From NCBI RefSeq assembly GCF_021283305.1, contig NZ_JAJSOK010000014.1, positions 62,001 through 126,000 of the forward strand: a stretch of 64,000 bases of DNA, in the 5' to 3' direction. The notes beneath the pieces were generated by a model, which did no database searches, was not told the origin of the DNA, and worked only from the letters and a program-made list of their open reading frames with translations. Below are positions 1 to 8,409 of the stretch, in pieces. This stretch comes from Pseudonocardia kujensis. GTDB taxonomy: Bacteria > Actinomycetota > Actinomycetes > Mycobacteriales > Pseudonocardiaceae. Both the position numbers and the translations under genes were made by a program. Within the stretch, counting starts at the first letter, position 1. Each line of letters starts with the position of its first letter.

Positions 1-2779
1 CGGCGGGCACGCGCTGGCCCCGGTGCAGGGAGGAGGCGTGGCCGAGCTGGGCCCGGTCGCCCATCGCGGTGCCGACGTCGAGCACGCACTTCTCCCCGAC
101 CACGACGTCGCGGCCGAGCGTGACCGGCCCCTGTTGGATCTTGCCGGCGTGCGCGCGGTAGCCCAGCAGGTAGGCGTCCTTGCGCACGACGGTCCCTGCG
201 CCGACGGAGATCAGGTCCGTGCAGATCGGCACGAAGCGGGTGAGGATCACGACGTCGCGCCCCACCTTCGCCCCGAGCAGGCGCAGGTACAGGGTGTACA
301 GCGGCGACCCCACCATGAGCAGCACCAGCGGGTTGCCCCGCACGAGGGTCTTGACCAGCCAGAACCGCACGTAGCGCAGGCTCCAGACCGGGAACTCCGT
401 CTCCTTCCAGCGCCCGATCAGCACCCACTTCGCCACGATCGGCATCAGGGCGAGGGCGAGGAACGCCACGGCACCCGCCGTGAGCGCGCGGAGGTAGATC
501 TCGACCAGCCCGACGCTCGTCGAGATCCAGAGGTACGCACGGTCCAGGACGACGCCCGTGCCCGTGACGTAGAGCAGGAAGATCAACAGCTGCAGGACGC
601 CGGTGAGCAGGTAGCCCCCGGTGCTGTGCCGCACCGGGGTGACCGCCGCGGAGGCCGACGGCGGCGGTGCGGCCGCCGTGTCGTCCGCCGGGCCGGCGGC
701 CGCGGCGGCCATGCCGGCGATCGTCGGGGTGGCGTAGACGTCGGCGTCGCCCGCCGGCGCGCCGGATGCCGGGGTGTGCGTCTCGGGAGCCACGGGCCCG
801 ACCGCCGCGGCGAGCCCGGCGAGCGTCGGGTGCGCGTACACGTCCTTGATCGCGATCGACGGCAGGTCCGACCGTTTGCGCAGCCGCGCGCAGAACCGGG
901 TCATCACCATCGAGTCGGCGCCCAGGTCGTCGAACACGTTGCGGTCGGTCGGGACGTGCTCCACCGCCAGCACCTCGGCCAGGACGTCCGCCAGCGCCGC
1001 AGCCAGGCCAGGGTCCGGCGCCGTGCGCGGGTACGGGGTCGGCCGCGGCACGCCCGGCGCCTCCCCCACGCACCGCTCGGGCACGCCGGGCGGCTGCGGC
1101 GTCCGGGCCTGCCCGGAGCGCCGTGGCGTGGGCTCCCCGGCGCCCGGAGCCGGCAGGGCCGCCCGGTCGACGTGCCCGTCGGGACCGACCGGGACGTCGT
1201 CGAGCCGCACGAGGACCGCCGGGACGTGGCTGCCGGGCGCCCGCTCGCGCAGCCGGGACCGGACGGCCCGGTCGTCGACCTTCGCGCCCGTCCGGCAGGT
1301 GTAGTAGCCGACCAGCGCGACCTCGCCGGGGCCCAGGTCCCGGACCGTCGCCACCGCGGCGGCCACCCCCGGCACGGCCAGCATCGTGGCCTCGACCGCG
1401 GTGAGGTCGACCCGCTCGCCGCGGAGGTCCACCTGGCGCGCGAGCCGGCCGCGGTACTCGATCCGCCCGGCCTCGTCGACCCGGCCGAGATCGCCGGTCC
1501 GGTGGATCCGGCCCGACGGGTTGCCGGGGATGTCGAGGAAGTCCTCGACGACCGCCGCACCCCCGCGGTCGCGGTACCCGCACGCGAGGCCCAGCCCGGC
1601 GAGCCCCACCTCCCCGGTGCGGCCCTGCCCCAGGGCCAGGGGGAAGTCGGGATCGAGCACCACGGCGGCGTAGGTCGGCAGCGGCACGCCGATCGCCGCC
1701 GGCGCGTCCGGGTCGGGCTCGGCCCAGGCCGCCGCCAGCATCGCACCGTCCGGCACGTAGGCGGTGCGCAGAGACCGCCCCGGCCGGTGCCATCGCGCGA
1801 CCAGCGGCGGCGGGCACGGCTCCCCGGAGACGACCAGCAGGCGCAGGGCGGGCAGGTCCGGCTCGACCGTCGAGAGCAGGGCCGGGGTGGTGCACCATGC
1901 GGTCACGCGGCGGTCGGCGAGCGCGGCGTGCAGCGCCTCGCCGCGCAACGACGGGTCGGCGGGCACCAGCGTCGCACCGGCGACCCACGCCATCCACGTC
2001 TCCTCGATGCCCCCGCCGGTGAAGTGCGGGCGCCCCTGGTGGACGCGGTGTCCGCGGAGCCCGAACGTCTCGGAGGCGATCCGCACCGCGTTGCACAGGC
2101 CGCGGTGGTCGATCGGCACCGCCGCCGGCCAGCCGCCGGGCCCGCGGACGTACACCAGGTAGGCGGGCCGCTCGGTGCGGTCGCCGCGCTCGGCCGGCTG
2201 CAGCCGCCCGGGGCTCATCTCCGCGATCAGCTTCGCCGCGTCGTCGATCGCGACGACCTCGGCGGCGCCGGCGAGCAGGGTGGCGGTGGCCGGGATCAGG
2301 CCCCGCAGGTGGGCGCGGCCGAGCACGAGCCGCGCGGCGGAGTCGGCGAGGACGAAGGCCAGCCGGTCCCCCGGGGCGTCGGGATCGAGCGGCACGCACG
2401 TCCCGCCGATCGCCAACACGGCGAGCTGGGCGACGTAGGCGTCGACGCGGTCGTCGAAGAGCAGCGCGACCCGCTCGCCGCCACCGATCCCGCGCACGCG
2501 CAGGTAGCGGGCGAGCCGGTTGGCCCGTGCCTCGAGCTCGTCGTAGGTCAGCGAGCCTCCGGGGGCGTCGACGGCGAGCTGTCCGGCGCGCCCGTACTCC
2601 CGGATCCAGTCGCACCGCTCCTCGAAGACGGCGTCGAGCCGCTCGTGACGGCGGACCCGCCAGCCCTGCGCCTCGTGGCGGTCGACGACCACCAGCTCGG
2701 ACAGCGGGAGGTCCGGTCGCGGGCGGACGGCGGCGTCCGGGTGCCCGGGACCGGGGTCCCGCGGCGTGACGATCGACAT
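1..2779 (-). CDS. Pls/PosA-type NRPS-like membrane protein with degenerate adenylation domain (3' end outside window)
   Basis: ATG at 2779; 926 codons are visible and the frame runs off the left edge. Order of parts: adenylation-like domain (about 30-560), carrier domain with GADS (Ser623, the phosphopantetheine site), a linker with two similar segments (YAHPTLAGLAAAV and YATPTIAGMAAAA), several membrane segments (about 710-830), then the start of a left-handed beta-helix acyltransferase-like region. This is the architecture of the epsilon-poly-lysine synthetase (Pls/PosA) family. However, the A3 loop reads YVRGPGGWPAAV (around 210-221) instead of TSGTTG.PKG, A5 reads YVPDG instead of YGPTE, and the A10 lysine is His536 (GPDGHVDR). 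Only the TGD motif of A7 looks intact. Classical amino-acid adenylation is therefore doubtful; the carrier and membrane parts look sound. Known: intact relatives make isopeptide homopolymers. Inferred: this one is a pseudo-adenylating or repurposed member. Confidence 0.85.
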   Translation of the reverse strand, partial: MSIVTPRDPGPGHPDAAVRPRPDLPLSELVVVDRHEAQGWRVRRHERLDAVFEERCDWIREYGRAGQLAVDAPGGSLTYDELEARANRLARYLRVRGIGGGERVALLFDDRVDAYVAQLAVLAIGGTCVPLDPDAPGDRLAFVLADSAARLVLGRAHLRGLIPATATLLAGAAEVVAIDDAAKLIAEMSPGRLQPAERGDRTERPAYLVYVRGPGGWPAAVPIDHRGLCNAVRIASETFGLRGHRVHQGRPHFTGGGIEETWMAWVAGATLVPADPSLRGEALHAALADRRVTAWCTTPALLSTVEPDLPALRLLVVSGEPCPPPLVARWHRPGRSLRTAYVPDGAMLAAAWAEPDPDAPAAIGVPLPTYAAVVLDPDFPLALGQGRTGEVGLAGLGLACGYRDRGGAAVVEDFLDIPGNPSGRIHRTGDLGRVDEAGRIEYRGRLARQVDLRGERVDLTAVEATMLAVPGVAAAVATVRDLGPGEVALVGYYTCRTGAKVDDRAVRSRLRERAPGSHVPAVLVRLDDVPVGPDGHVDRAALPAPGAGEPTPRRSGQARTPQPPGVPERCVGEAPGVPRPTPYPRTAPDPGLAAALADVLAEVLAVEHVPTDRNVFDDLGADSMVMTRFCARLRKRSDLPSIAIKDVYAHPTLAGLAAAVGPVAPETHTPASGAPAGDADVYATPTIAGMAAAAAGPADDTAAAPPPSASAAVTPVRHSTGGYLLTGVLQLLIFLLYVTGTGVVLDRAYLWISTSVGLVEIYLRALTAGAVAFLALALMPIVAKWVLIGRWKETEFPVWSLRYVRFWLVKTLVRGNPLVLLMVGSPLYTLYLRLLGAKVGRDVVILTRFVPICTDLISVGAGTVVRKDAYLLGYRAHAGKIQQGPVTLGRDVVVGEKCVLDVGTAMGDRAQLGHASSLHRGQRVPA

Positions 2780-2798
2780 GAGGCCCCCACCCCGGCGC

Positions 2799-2815
2799 TG
2801 TCGCGTTGCGCGACA
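2799..2815. promoter_or_regulatory. 17-bp palindrome upstream of the NRPS-like gene
   Basis: TGTCGCG-TTG-CGCGACA is a perfect 7-bp inverted repeat with a 3-bp centre, 20 bp before the ATG at 2779. It is a candidate operator in the 5' region of the NRPS-like gene. No regulator for it is encoded next door. Confidence 0.4.
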
Positions 2816-2889
2816 AGCACTCGTCCGACGGCTCGTCTCGGCTGTCGAGGGTGTCCCGGACGGAGCGATCCGGACAGGGGACCAAATAC

Positions 2890-2905
2890 CCGACGTCGAC
2901 GTCGG
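2890..2905. promoter_or_regulatory. 16-bp perfect palindrome upstream of the NRPS-like gene
   Basis: CCGACGTCGACGTCGG is a perfect palindrome about 110 bp before the NRPS-like start. It shares the gap 2780-2988 with the palindrome at 2799. The gap has no gene and carries the only visible promoter space for the NRPS-like gene. Confidence 0.35.
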
Positions 2906-2988
2906 ACAGGAGATTTTGCCGCCGGTTTACCTAGGCCCTTCGTGAGGAACCCGGCAGTCCGGAGAGCGCGGACGCGAGGGCGTCGTCC

Positions 2989-4092
2989 TCAGCCGAGGGT
3001 CGCGCCGAACAGCACACCCAGGCCGTAGGTGACCGCCGCGGCACCCCCGCCGATCGCGAGCTGGCGCAACGCCCGCCGCAGCGGTGGCCCACCGGAGAGC
3101 ACGCCCACGACGGCCCCGGTGAGCATCAGCGCGATCCCGACGAGCACGCCCGACACCGTCACGGCCACGCCACCCGACAGGCCGACGAGGAACGGCAGGA
3201 TCGGGATCAGGGCCCCCGAGGCGAAGAACAGGAAGCTCGACAGGGCGGCGCCGATGCTGCTGCCCACCACGTCGTGCCCCTCGGGGACCGGGTTCGTCGC
3301 GGCCACGGCGAGGGCGGGGTCGCTGCTGCGCAACACCTGCTCCGCCCGCTCGCGGGCCGCCTGGGCGGTCAACCCGCGGGCCCGGTAGACCAGGGCGAGC
3401 TCGTTGGCGTCGACGTCGAGCTGCGGCAGGACCCGGGAGGCGTCGCTGATGTCGGGGGCCGACGCCGCCAGCAGCTCGCGTTGCGAGCGCACCGAGACGT
3501 ACTCGCCCGCCCCCATCGACAACGCGCCCGCCAGCAGCCCGGCGAGACCGGTGAGCAGGATCGTGCCGCGGGACGCCCCGCCGCCGATCACGCCGAGCAC
3601 GAGGGACAGGTTGCTGACCAGGCCGTCGTTCGCGCCGAAGACGGCGGCCCGGAAGGTCCCGGACACGCGGGCGCGGCCGCGGACCGCCAGACCGCGGACG
3701 ACCTCCTCGTGGATCCGTTCGTCGGCCGCCATCGCCGGGGTGGCGTCGACGTCCCAGCGGTAGGTCGAGCGGGTCTCCGCACGCTGGGCGAGCGCCAGCA
3801 CGAAGACCGAGCCGAACCGCCGCCCGAGCCAGGCCAGCAGCCGCATCCGCAGCGAGCCGCGCCCGGCCGAGGCCGCGTCGTCGCCCAGGAGGCCCGCCCA
3901 GTGCGCGATGTGCCGCTCCTCCGCGTCGGCGAGCCCGAGCAGGATCTCCCGCTCGTCCCCGCTGCGCCGGCCGGCCAGGTCGCGGTAGACCTTCGCCTCC
4001 TCACGCTCGTCGGCCAGCATGCGGCGCCACCGGCGGCGGTTCGCGCGGGACGGCGGCGCGGAGGGGTCACTCCCCGTCGAGCTGTCGTGCAT
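2989..4092 (-). CDS. rubrerythrin-like/VIT1-CCC1 fusion iron(II)/manganese transporter
   Basis: 367 aa. The N-terminal 150 residues are a rubrerythrin-like four-helix region rich in Glu/His pairs (DEREEAKVYRDLAG, LADAEERHIAHW). Residues from about 160 form the VIT1/CCC1 membrane domain, with the family signature FGANDGLVSNLSLVLG and about five hydrophobic segments. Known members (MbfA-like proteins) move Fe2+ or Mn2+ across membranes, with the ferritin-like part acting in the cytosol. ATG at 4092 lies 80 bp from the divergent permease gene, so the two share a promoter region. No iron-box regulator site was recognised. The family assignment is firm; the ion and direction of transport are inferred. 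Confidence 0.88.
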   Translation of the reverse strand: MHDSSTGSDPSAPPSRANRRRWRRMLADEREEAKVYRDLAGRRSGDEREILLGLADAEERHIAHWAGLLGDDAASAGRGSLRMRLLAWLGRRFGSVFVLALAQRAETRSTYRWDVDATPAMAADERIHEEVVRGLAVRGRARVSGTFRAAVFGANDGLVSNLSLVLGVIGGGASRGTILLTGLAGLLAGALSMGAGEYVSVRSQRELLAASAPDISDASRVLPQLDVDANELALVYRARGLTAQAARERAEQVLRSSDPALAVAATNPVPEGHDVVGSSIGAALSSFLFFASGALIPILPFLVGLSGGVAVTVSGVLVGIALMLTGAVVGVLSGGPPLRRALRQLAIGGGAAAVTYGLGVLFGATLG

Positions 4093-4172
4093 GCGCGACA
4101 GTCTGCGCCCCCGGCCCCTCGTGCGCGCGTAACTCCCGCCCGCGTCCCGCCGACCCCTCGAGGTCGGAAGAG

Positions 4173-5651
4173 GTGAGCGCCATGGTGCAGAGCTCGACCC
4201 CCGGTTCCCGGCTCCGCCGCGGCCTCGGCGTGTGGGAGGCGATCGGGCTCTCCCTGGCGCTCATGGCACCGTCGATGGCCGCCAACATCAACCCGCAGGG
4301 CACGGCGAGCTCCGTCGGGCGCGCGGTCCCGCTGGCCTTCGCGCTCGCGACCCTCGGCGTCCTGCTCGTCGCGTACACCTTCGTGCGGCTGTGTCAGCGG
4401 TTCCACCACGCCGGCAGCGTCTACGGCTTCGTCGGCGCCACCCTCGGCCCACGCGCCGGCGTGGTCGCCGGGTGGTCACTGCTGGGCACGTACGTGTTCT
4501 ACGGCGTGGTCACGTCGACGGCGGCCGGCATCTTCGGGGCCGACGCCCTGCGCGTGCTCGGGATCTGGCCCGACCAGCCGGGCTGGGCCGGGTTCGCCCT
4601 GGCGGCGGTCGCCCTGCTCGGCGTGCTGGCGCTCGCCGTCGTCCGGGTGCGCGGCGGTACGCGGGTGCTGCTGACCATCGAGGGCGTGACCGTCGCGTTG
4701 ATCCTCGCGGTCTGCGTGGTGGTCCTCGTCCGGCTGGCCGGCGGGACGGCGCCGGGCGGCCACACCCTCGATGGGTCGGTGTTCGGCGTGGCGCCCGGCA
4801 CCGGCGTGTCCGCGCTGTTCCTCGGCGTGGTGTTCGGCTTCCTGTCCTTCGCCGGGTTCGAGGCCGCGGCGACGCTCGGCGAGGAGGCCCGCGACCCGCG
4901 CCGCAGCATCCCGCGGGCGATCCTCGGCACCGCCGTCTTCGGCGGCGTCTACTTCGTGTTCGTCACCACCGTCGAGGTGATGGGTTTCGGCACCGACCCG
5001 GCGGGGGTGTCGGCGTTCATCGCGTCGTCCTCGCTGCTCGGCGACCTCGGCGCGCAGTACGTGGCCGGCTGGGTCGGGAACCTCATCACCGTCGGTGCGG
5101 CGGTCAGCGCCTTCGGCTGTGCGCTGGCCTGCGCGGTCGGCGGCTCCCGGCTCCTGTTCGCCCTCACCCGCGACGGCGTCGGCCCGGCCGGACTGGCCGA
5201 GGTCTCGCCGACGCGCGGGACGCCGGTGCGGGCGGCGGTCGTCGTGGTCGGTGCGATGTACGTCGAGGTCGCGCTCGCCTGGTTCGTGCTGGACGCGGCA
5301 CCGTTCACCCTGTTCCAGGCCTCGGCGACGATCGGCACGCTGATCCTGCTGGTGGTCTACGTGCTCGCCACGATCGGCGCCGCCCGGCTGTTGTTCTTCT
5401 CGGGGCGCCGCGAGGTGGCGGCGTGGGAGGTGGTGATCCCGGCGCTCGCGCTGGTCCTGCTCGGGTACACGCTGTTCCGCAACATCGTCCCGTACCCGGA
5501 GGGCGGCGCGGGGACCTATCCCGCGCTCGCGGCGGCCTGGATCCTGCTGGGTGTCGCCTGGGTGGTCGCCCGGCCCGGCAGGGCCCGGGTGGCCGGCACC
5601 CGCCTCACCGCGAACGACGGGCTCGGCCCCGCGGTCACCCCGCCGGGATGA
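4173..5651 (+). CDS. APC-family amino acid permease
   Basis: 492 aa, GTG start at 4173 behind a purine-rich GGAAGAG. About twelve hydrophobic segments start at residue 15, with the early helix GVWEAIGLSLALMAPSM typical of amino acid-polyamine-organocation (APC) carriers and GFEAAATLGEEARDPRR in the middle, the usual loop after TM6. Length matches the family. The C-terminal 30 residues are hydrophilic. It probably imports an amino acid or amine by cation symport; the substrate cannot be read from sequence. It is followed at 65 bp by the secreted HET-C-like gene, which may be co-transcribed. Confidence 0.85.
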   Translation: MSAMVQSSTPGSRLRRGLGVWEAIGLSLALMAPSMAANINPQGTASSVGRAVPLAFALATLGVLLVAYTFVRLCQRFHHAGSVYGFVGATLGPRAGVVAGWSLLGTYVFYGVVTSTAAGIFGADALRVLGIWPDQPGWAGFALAAVALLGVLALAVVRVRGGTRVLLTIEGVTVALILAVCVVVLVRLAGGTAPGGHTLDGSVFGVAPGTGVSALFLGVVFGFLSFAGFEAAATLGEEARDPRRSIPRAILGTAVFGGVYFVFVTTVEVMGFGTDPAGVSAFIASSSLLGDLGAQYVAGWVGNLITVGAAVSAFGCALACAVGGSRLLFALTRDGVGPAGLAEVSPTRGTPVRAAVVVVGAMYVEVALAWFVLDAAPFTLFQASATIGTLILLVVYVLATIGAARLLFFSGRREVAAWEVVIPALALVLLGYTLFRNIVPYPEGGAGTYPALAAAWILLGVAWVVARPGRARVAGTRLTANDGLGPAVTPPG

Positions 5652-5715
5652 GGCCCGCGCGATCTTCGGCGCGGCACGATCCGGGGGGCGGCCCGTCCGA
5701 GGGGGAGGCTCCGCG

Positions 5716-6852
5716 GTGCGACGACGGCGGTTCACGGTCCTGCTCGGCGTGCTCGTCGTGCTGGGCCTCGTCGCGGCGCCCGGCCCGGCCGCCGGATTCG
5801 GCACGATCGACAGCGGCGGCCAGAGCCGCGAGCACGAGCGTCTCACCCGGGCGGCCCTGAGCTGCGCCGGCGACGTCCGCGCGGAGCCGGACTGCTTCCA
5901 GCCGGCGACGATGGACTACCTCGCCGGGCACGGCCACGAGTTCGGTGCGATCGGCGCACCGGACAGCGACGAGCTGTCCGACCCGGCCGCGCACTGCGAC
6001 GACGCGGACTACGTCGCGGGCGCCTATCCGCGCACCCGGATGCAGGCCACCGCGTCGCTCGTCGACTGCCTCAACCGCATGCGGATGCGGTTCGGGGAGG
6101 GTCTGGACGCGGCGCAGCGCCTCCTCGGTCCCGACGGCGAGGTGCTGGCGGGCGAGGTCGGTCTCGACCCCGAGTGCCGGCCCCGGGACGAGCGGGAGGT
6201 GCGCGCCAAGTGCACGACCCTGGAGGGGTTCGGCCGGGCGCTGCACGGCGTGCAGGACTTCTACGCCCACAGCAACTGGGCCGACCAGGCCGACCCGGCC
6301 CGCCCGGTCGGGGACGAGAACCCGCCGGGGCTCGACCTGCCCGCGCCGAGCCCGCTGCTCGACCTGCGCGGCGCCGCGGCGCCCGACCCTCCCGCGGACC
6401 TGAGCACCGGCTGCTACGTGGCCCGTGACGAGGTTCCCGGCGTCGGGGCCTGCCAGCTGCGCGTCACCCACGCGGGGCTCAACAAGGACCGCGGGCAGAT
6501 CGACCCCGTCACCGGCGCGGCCACCGACCCGACGACGCCGCGCGGGATGGTCGGCACCAACTTCGCCAAGGCCGTGTCGGGCGCCGTCACCGAGACCCGC
6601 CGGGAGTGGCAGGACTTCCGGTCCGAGCTGGTGGCCCGGTACGGCACCGACCGCGGCGAGCGCATGATCTGCGCGCTCACCCGCGACGACCCGGTGAACG
6701 ACTGCGGCGCCGCGAACACCGTCGTGGCCGTCGTCGCCCTCGTCGGGCTCCTCGTCGTGGCGCTCGGGGCGATCGTGTGGCTCCGGCGCTCGATCAGGCG
6801 ATCGGAACGCGGTCGGGCCGGATCGGCCGGGGGAGCAGGTCCCGACCGGTGA
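5716..6852 (+). CDS. secreted, membrane-anchored HET-C/CinY-like protein
   Basis: 378 aa. The GTG at 5716 is chosen because GGGGGAGG stands 7 bp upstream and the encoded N-terminus is a clean signal peptide (RRRR, a hydrophobic run, then a cut after PAAG). The middle has ALHGVQDFYAHSNWAD (about residues 175-190), the hallmark of the HET-C-like fold, which resembles zinc phospholipase C. Many scattered His, Asp and Glu residues could bind metal, and paired cysteines suggest disulfides. A transmembrane helix near 335-357 followed by RRSIRRSERGR anchors the C-terminus, so the globular part faces outside. The last 59 bp overlap the convergent gltD. Actinobacterial relatives are labelled CinY; their function is unknown. 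Confidence 0.75.
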   Translation: MRRRRFTVLLGVLVVLGLVAAPGPAAGFGTIDSGGQSREHERLTRAALSCAGDVRAEPDCFQPATMDYLAGHGHEFGAIGAPDSDELSDPAAHCDDADYVAGAYPRTRMQATASLVDCLNRMRMRFGEGLDAAQRLLGPDGEVLAGEVGLDPECRPRDEREVRAKCTTLEGFGRALHGVQDFYAHSNWADQADPARPVGDENPPGLDLPAPSPLLDLRGAAAPDPPADLSTGCYVARDEVPGVGACQLRVTHAGLNKDRGQIDPVTGAATDPTTPRGMVGTNFAKAVSGAVTETRREWQDFRSELVARYGTDRGERMICALTRDDPVNDCGAANTVVAVVALVGLLVVALGAIVWLRRSIRRSERGRAGSAGGAGPDR

Positions 6853-8245
6853 GGTAGGCGTCGACCGCGGCCGCCGCGGCGCGGCCCTCGGCGATCGCCC
6901 AGACGATCAGCGACTGACCGCGGCCCATGTCCCCGGCGACGAAGACGCCTTCCGCGGTGGACATGAAGTCCTCGTCCCGGACGACGTTGCCGCGCGCGTC
7001 GATCCCGACCTCCAGCTGGGCGACGAGGTCGCCCTGCTCGGCACCGGTGAACCCGAGGGCGATCAGCGCGAGCTGGGCGGGGACCTCCGTGGTCGCCCCG
7101 GCGGGGTGGAAGCGCTTGGTCTCGTCGCGGAAACCCTCGACGAGCGTGACCGCCCGCAGTCCGCCGTCGGCGTCCCCGTGGAACTCGACGGTGTCGACCG
7201 AGAACAGGCGCGCCCCGCCCTCCTCGTGCGCCGGCGACGTGCGCAGCACCGCCGGATAGGTCGGCCAGGGCATCTCGGGGGTGCGGCGCTCCGGCGGGCG
7301 GGGCCGGATGTCGACGTGCGCCACCGACCGGGCGGCCTGACGGTGCGCGGTGCCCAGGCAGTCCGTGCCGGTGTCGCCCCCGCCGATGATGACGACGTCC
7401 TTGCCCTCGGCACTGATCGGCGACACGGCGAGGTCGCCCTCCTGCACCCGGTCCGCCCAGGTCAGGTAGTCCATCGCGAGATGCACCCCGGCCAGGTGCC
7501 GGCCCGGCACGGGCAGCTCGCGCGGGGCGGTCGCACCGCAGGCCAGCACGACGGCGTCGGACTCGGCGCGCAGCCGGTCGGCGTGCACGTCGACGCCGAC
7601 CTCCACCCCGGCCCGGAAGGCCGTGCCCTCCGCGAGCATCTGCGCCAGCCGCCGGTCGAGCCGGCGCTTCTCCATCTTGAACGCGGGGATGCCGTAGCGG
7701 AGCAGGCCGCCGATCCGGTCGGACCGCTCGCACACCACGACGTCGTGGCCCGCGCGGGTGAGCTGCTGGGCGGCGGCCAGCCCGGCCGGCCCCGACCCGA
7801 TCACCGCGACCGACCGGCCCGTCCGGCGCGGGGGCGGGAGCGGCCGCACCCAGCCCTCCGCCCAGGCGTGGTCGACGATCTGCAGCTCGACCTGCTTGAT
7901 CGACACCGGGTCCGCGTTGATGGCCAGAACGCACGACTCCTCGCAGGGGGCTGGGCAGAGCACGCCGGTGAACTCGGGGAAGTTGTTCGTGGCGTGCAGC
8001 CGCTCGCTCGCCTCCCGCCAGCGCTCACGGTGGACCAGGTCGTTCCACTCCGGGATGAGGTTGCCCAGCGGGCACTCCGCGTGGCAGAACGGCACCCCGC
8101 AGTCCATGCAGCGCCCGGCCTGCTCACGCAGCGCCGGCTCCGGCAGCGGCTCGTACACCTCGCGCCAGTCGCGCAGCCGCAGGTCCACCGGGCGCCGGGG
8201 CGTGGTCCGGCGTGCGGTGCGCAGAAAACCCCAGGGGTCAGCCAC
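6794..8245 (-). CDS. gltD: glutamate synthase small subunit (NADPH) GltD
   Basis: 483 aa from GTG at 8245, which has GGGAGG 7 bp upstream; a longer reading to 8359 lacks support. The N-terminal Cys-rich region carries CMDCGVPFCH...CPLGN and a second set (CPAPCEESCVLAI), ligating two 4Fe-4S clusters. Two Rossmann folds follow: GSGPAGLAAAQQL for FAD and GGGDTGTDCLGTAHR for NADPH. The subunit feeds electrons to the GltB amidotransferase in ammonia assimilation. gltB is not next to it: upstream is the divergent monooxygenase, and downstream it converges on the CinY-like gene with a 59-bp overlap. It could serve a distant GltB or another oxidoreductase. Family assignment is strong. Confidence 0.9.
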   Translation of the reverse strand: MADPWGFLRTARRTTPRRPVDLRLRDWREVYEPLPEPALREQAGRCMDCGVPFCHAECPLGNLIPEWNDLVHRERWREASERLHATNNFPEFTGVLCPAPCEESCVLAINADPVSIKQVELQIVDHAWAEGWVRPLPPPRRTGRSVAVIGSGPAGLAAAQQLTRAGHDVVVCERSDRIGGLLRYGIPAFKMEKRRLDRRLAQMLAEGTAFRAGVEVGVDVHADRLRAESDAVVLACGATAPRELPVPGRHLAGVHLAMDYLTWADRVQEGDLAVSPISAEGKDVVIIGGGDTGTDCLGTAHRQAARSVAHVDIRPRPPERRTPEMPWPTYPAVLRTSPAHEEGGARLFSVDTVEFHGDADGGLRAVTLVEGFRDETKRFHPAGATTEVPAQLALIALGFTGAEQGDLVAQLEVGIDARGNVVRDEDFMSTAEGVFVAGDMGRGQSLIVWAIAEGRAAAAAVDAYLTGRDLLPRPIRPDRVPIA

Positions 8246-8409
8246 GGCGGGCCTCCCGTCGGTGTGGTGCACGTACGGTGCACCCCCGCGCGGCCCCTGG
8301 CAACGGCCCGGCGGGCCCAATTTCGCGCGGACCCGCTCGGCGGACGTTGCGCGATGCAATCCGCATTAGCATGACGTGGGTCACATCCCGTGCACCGGAG
8401 GTCGAGCCG

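Noticed and set aside
23-3028. Very long plus-strand open frame of 1001 codons
   Set aside because: Arg/Pro/Gly/His-rich composition with no domain; it is the antisense shadow of the NRPS-like gene in GC-rich DNA.
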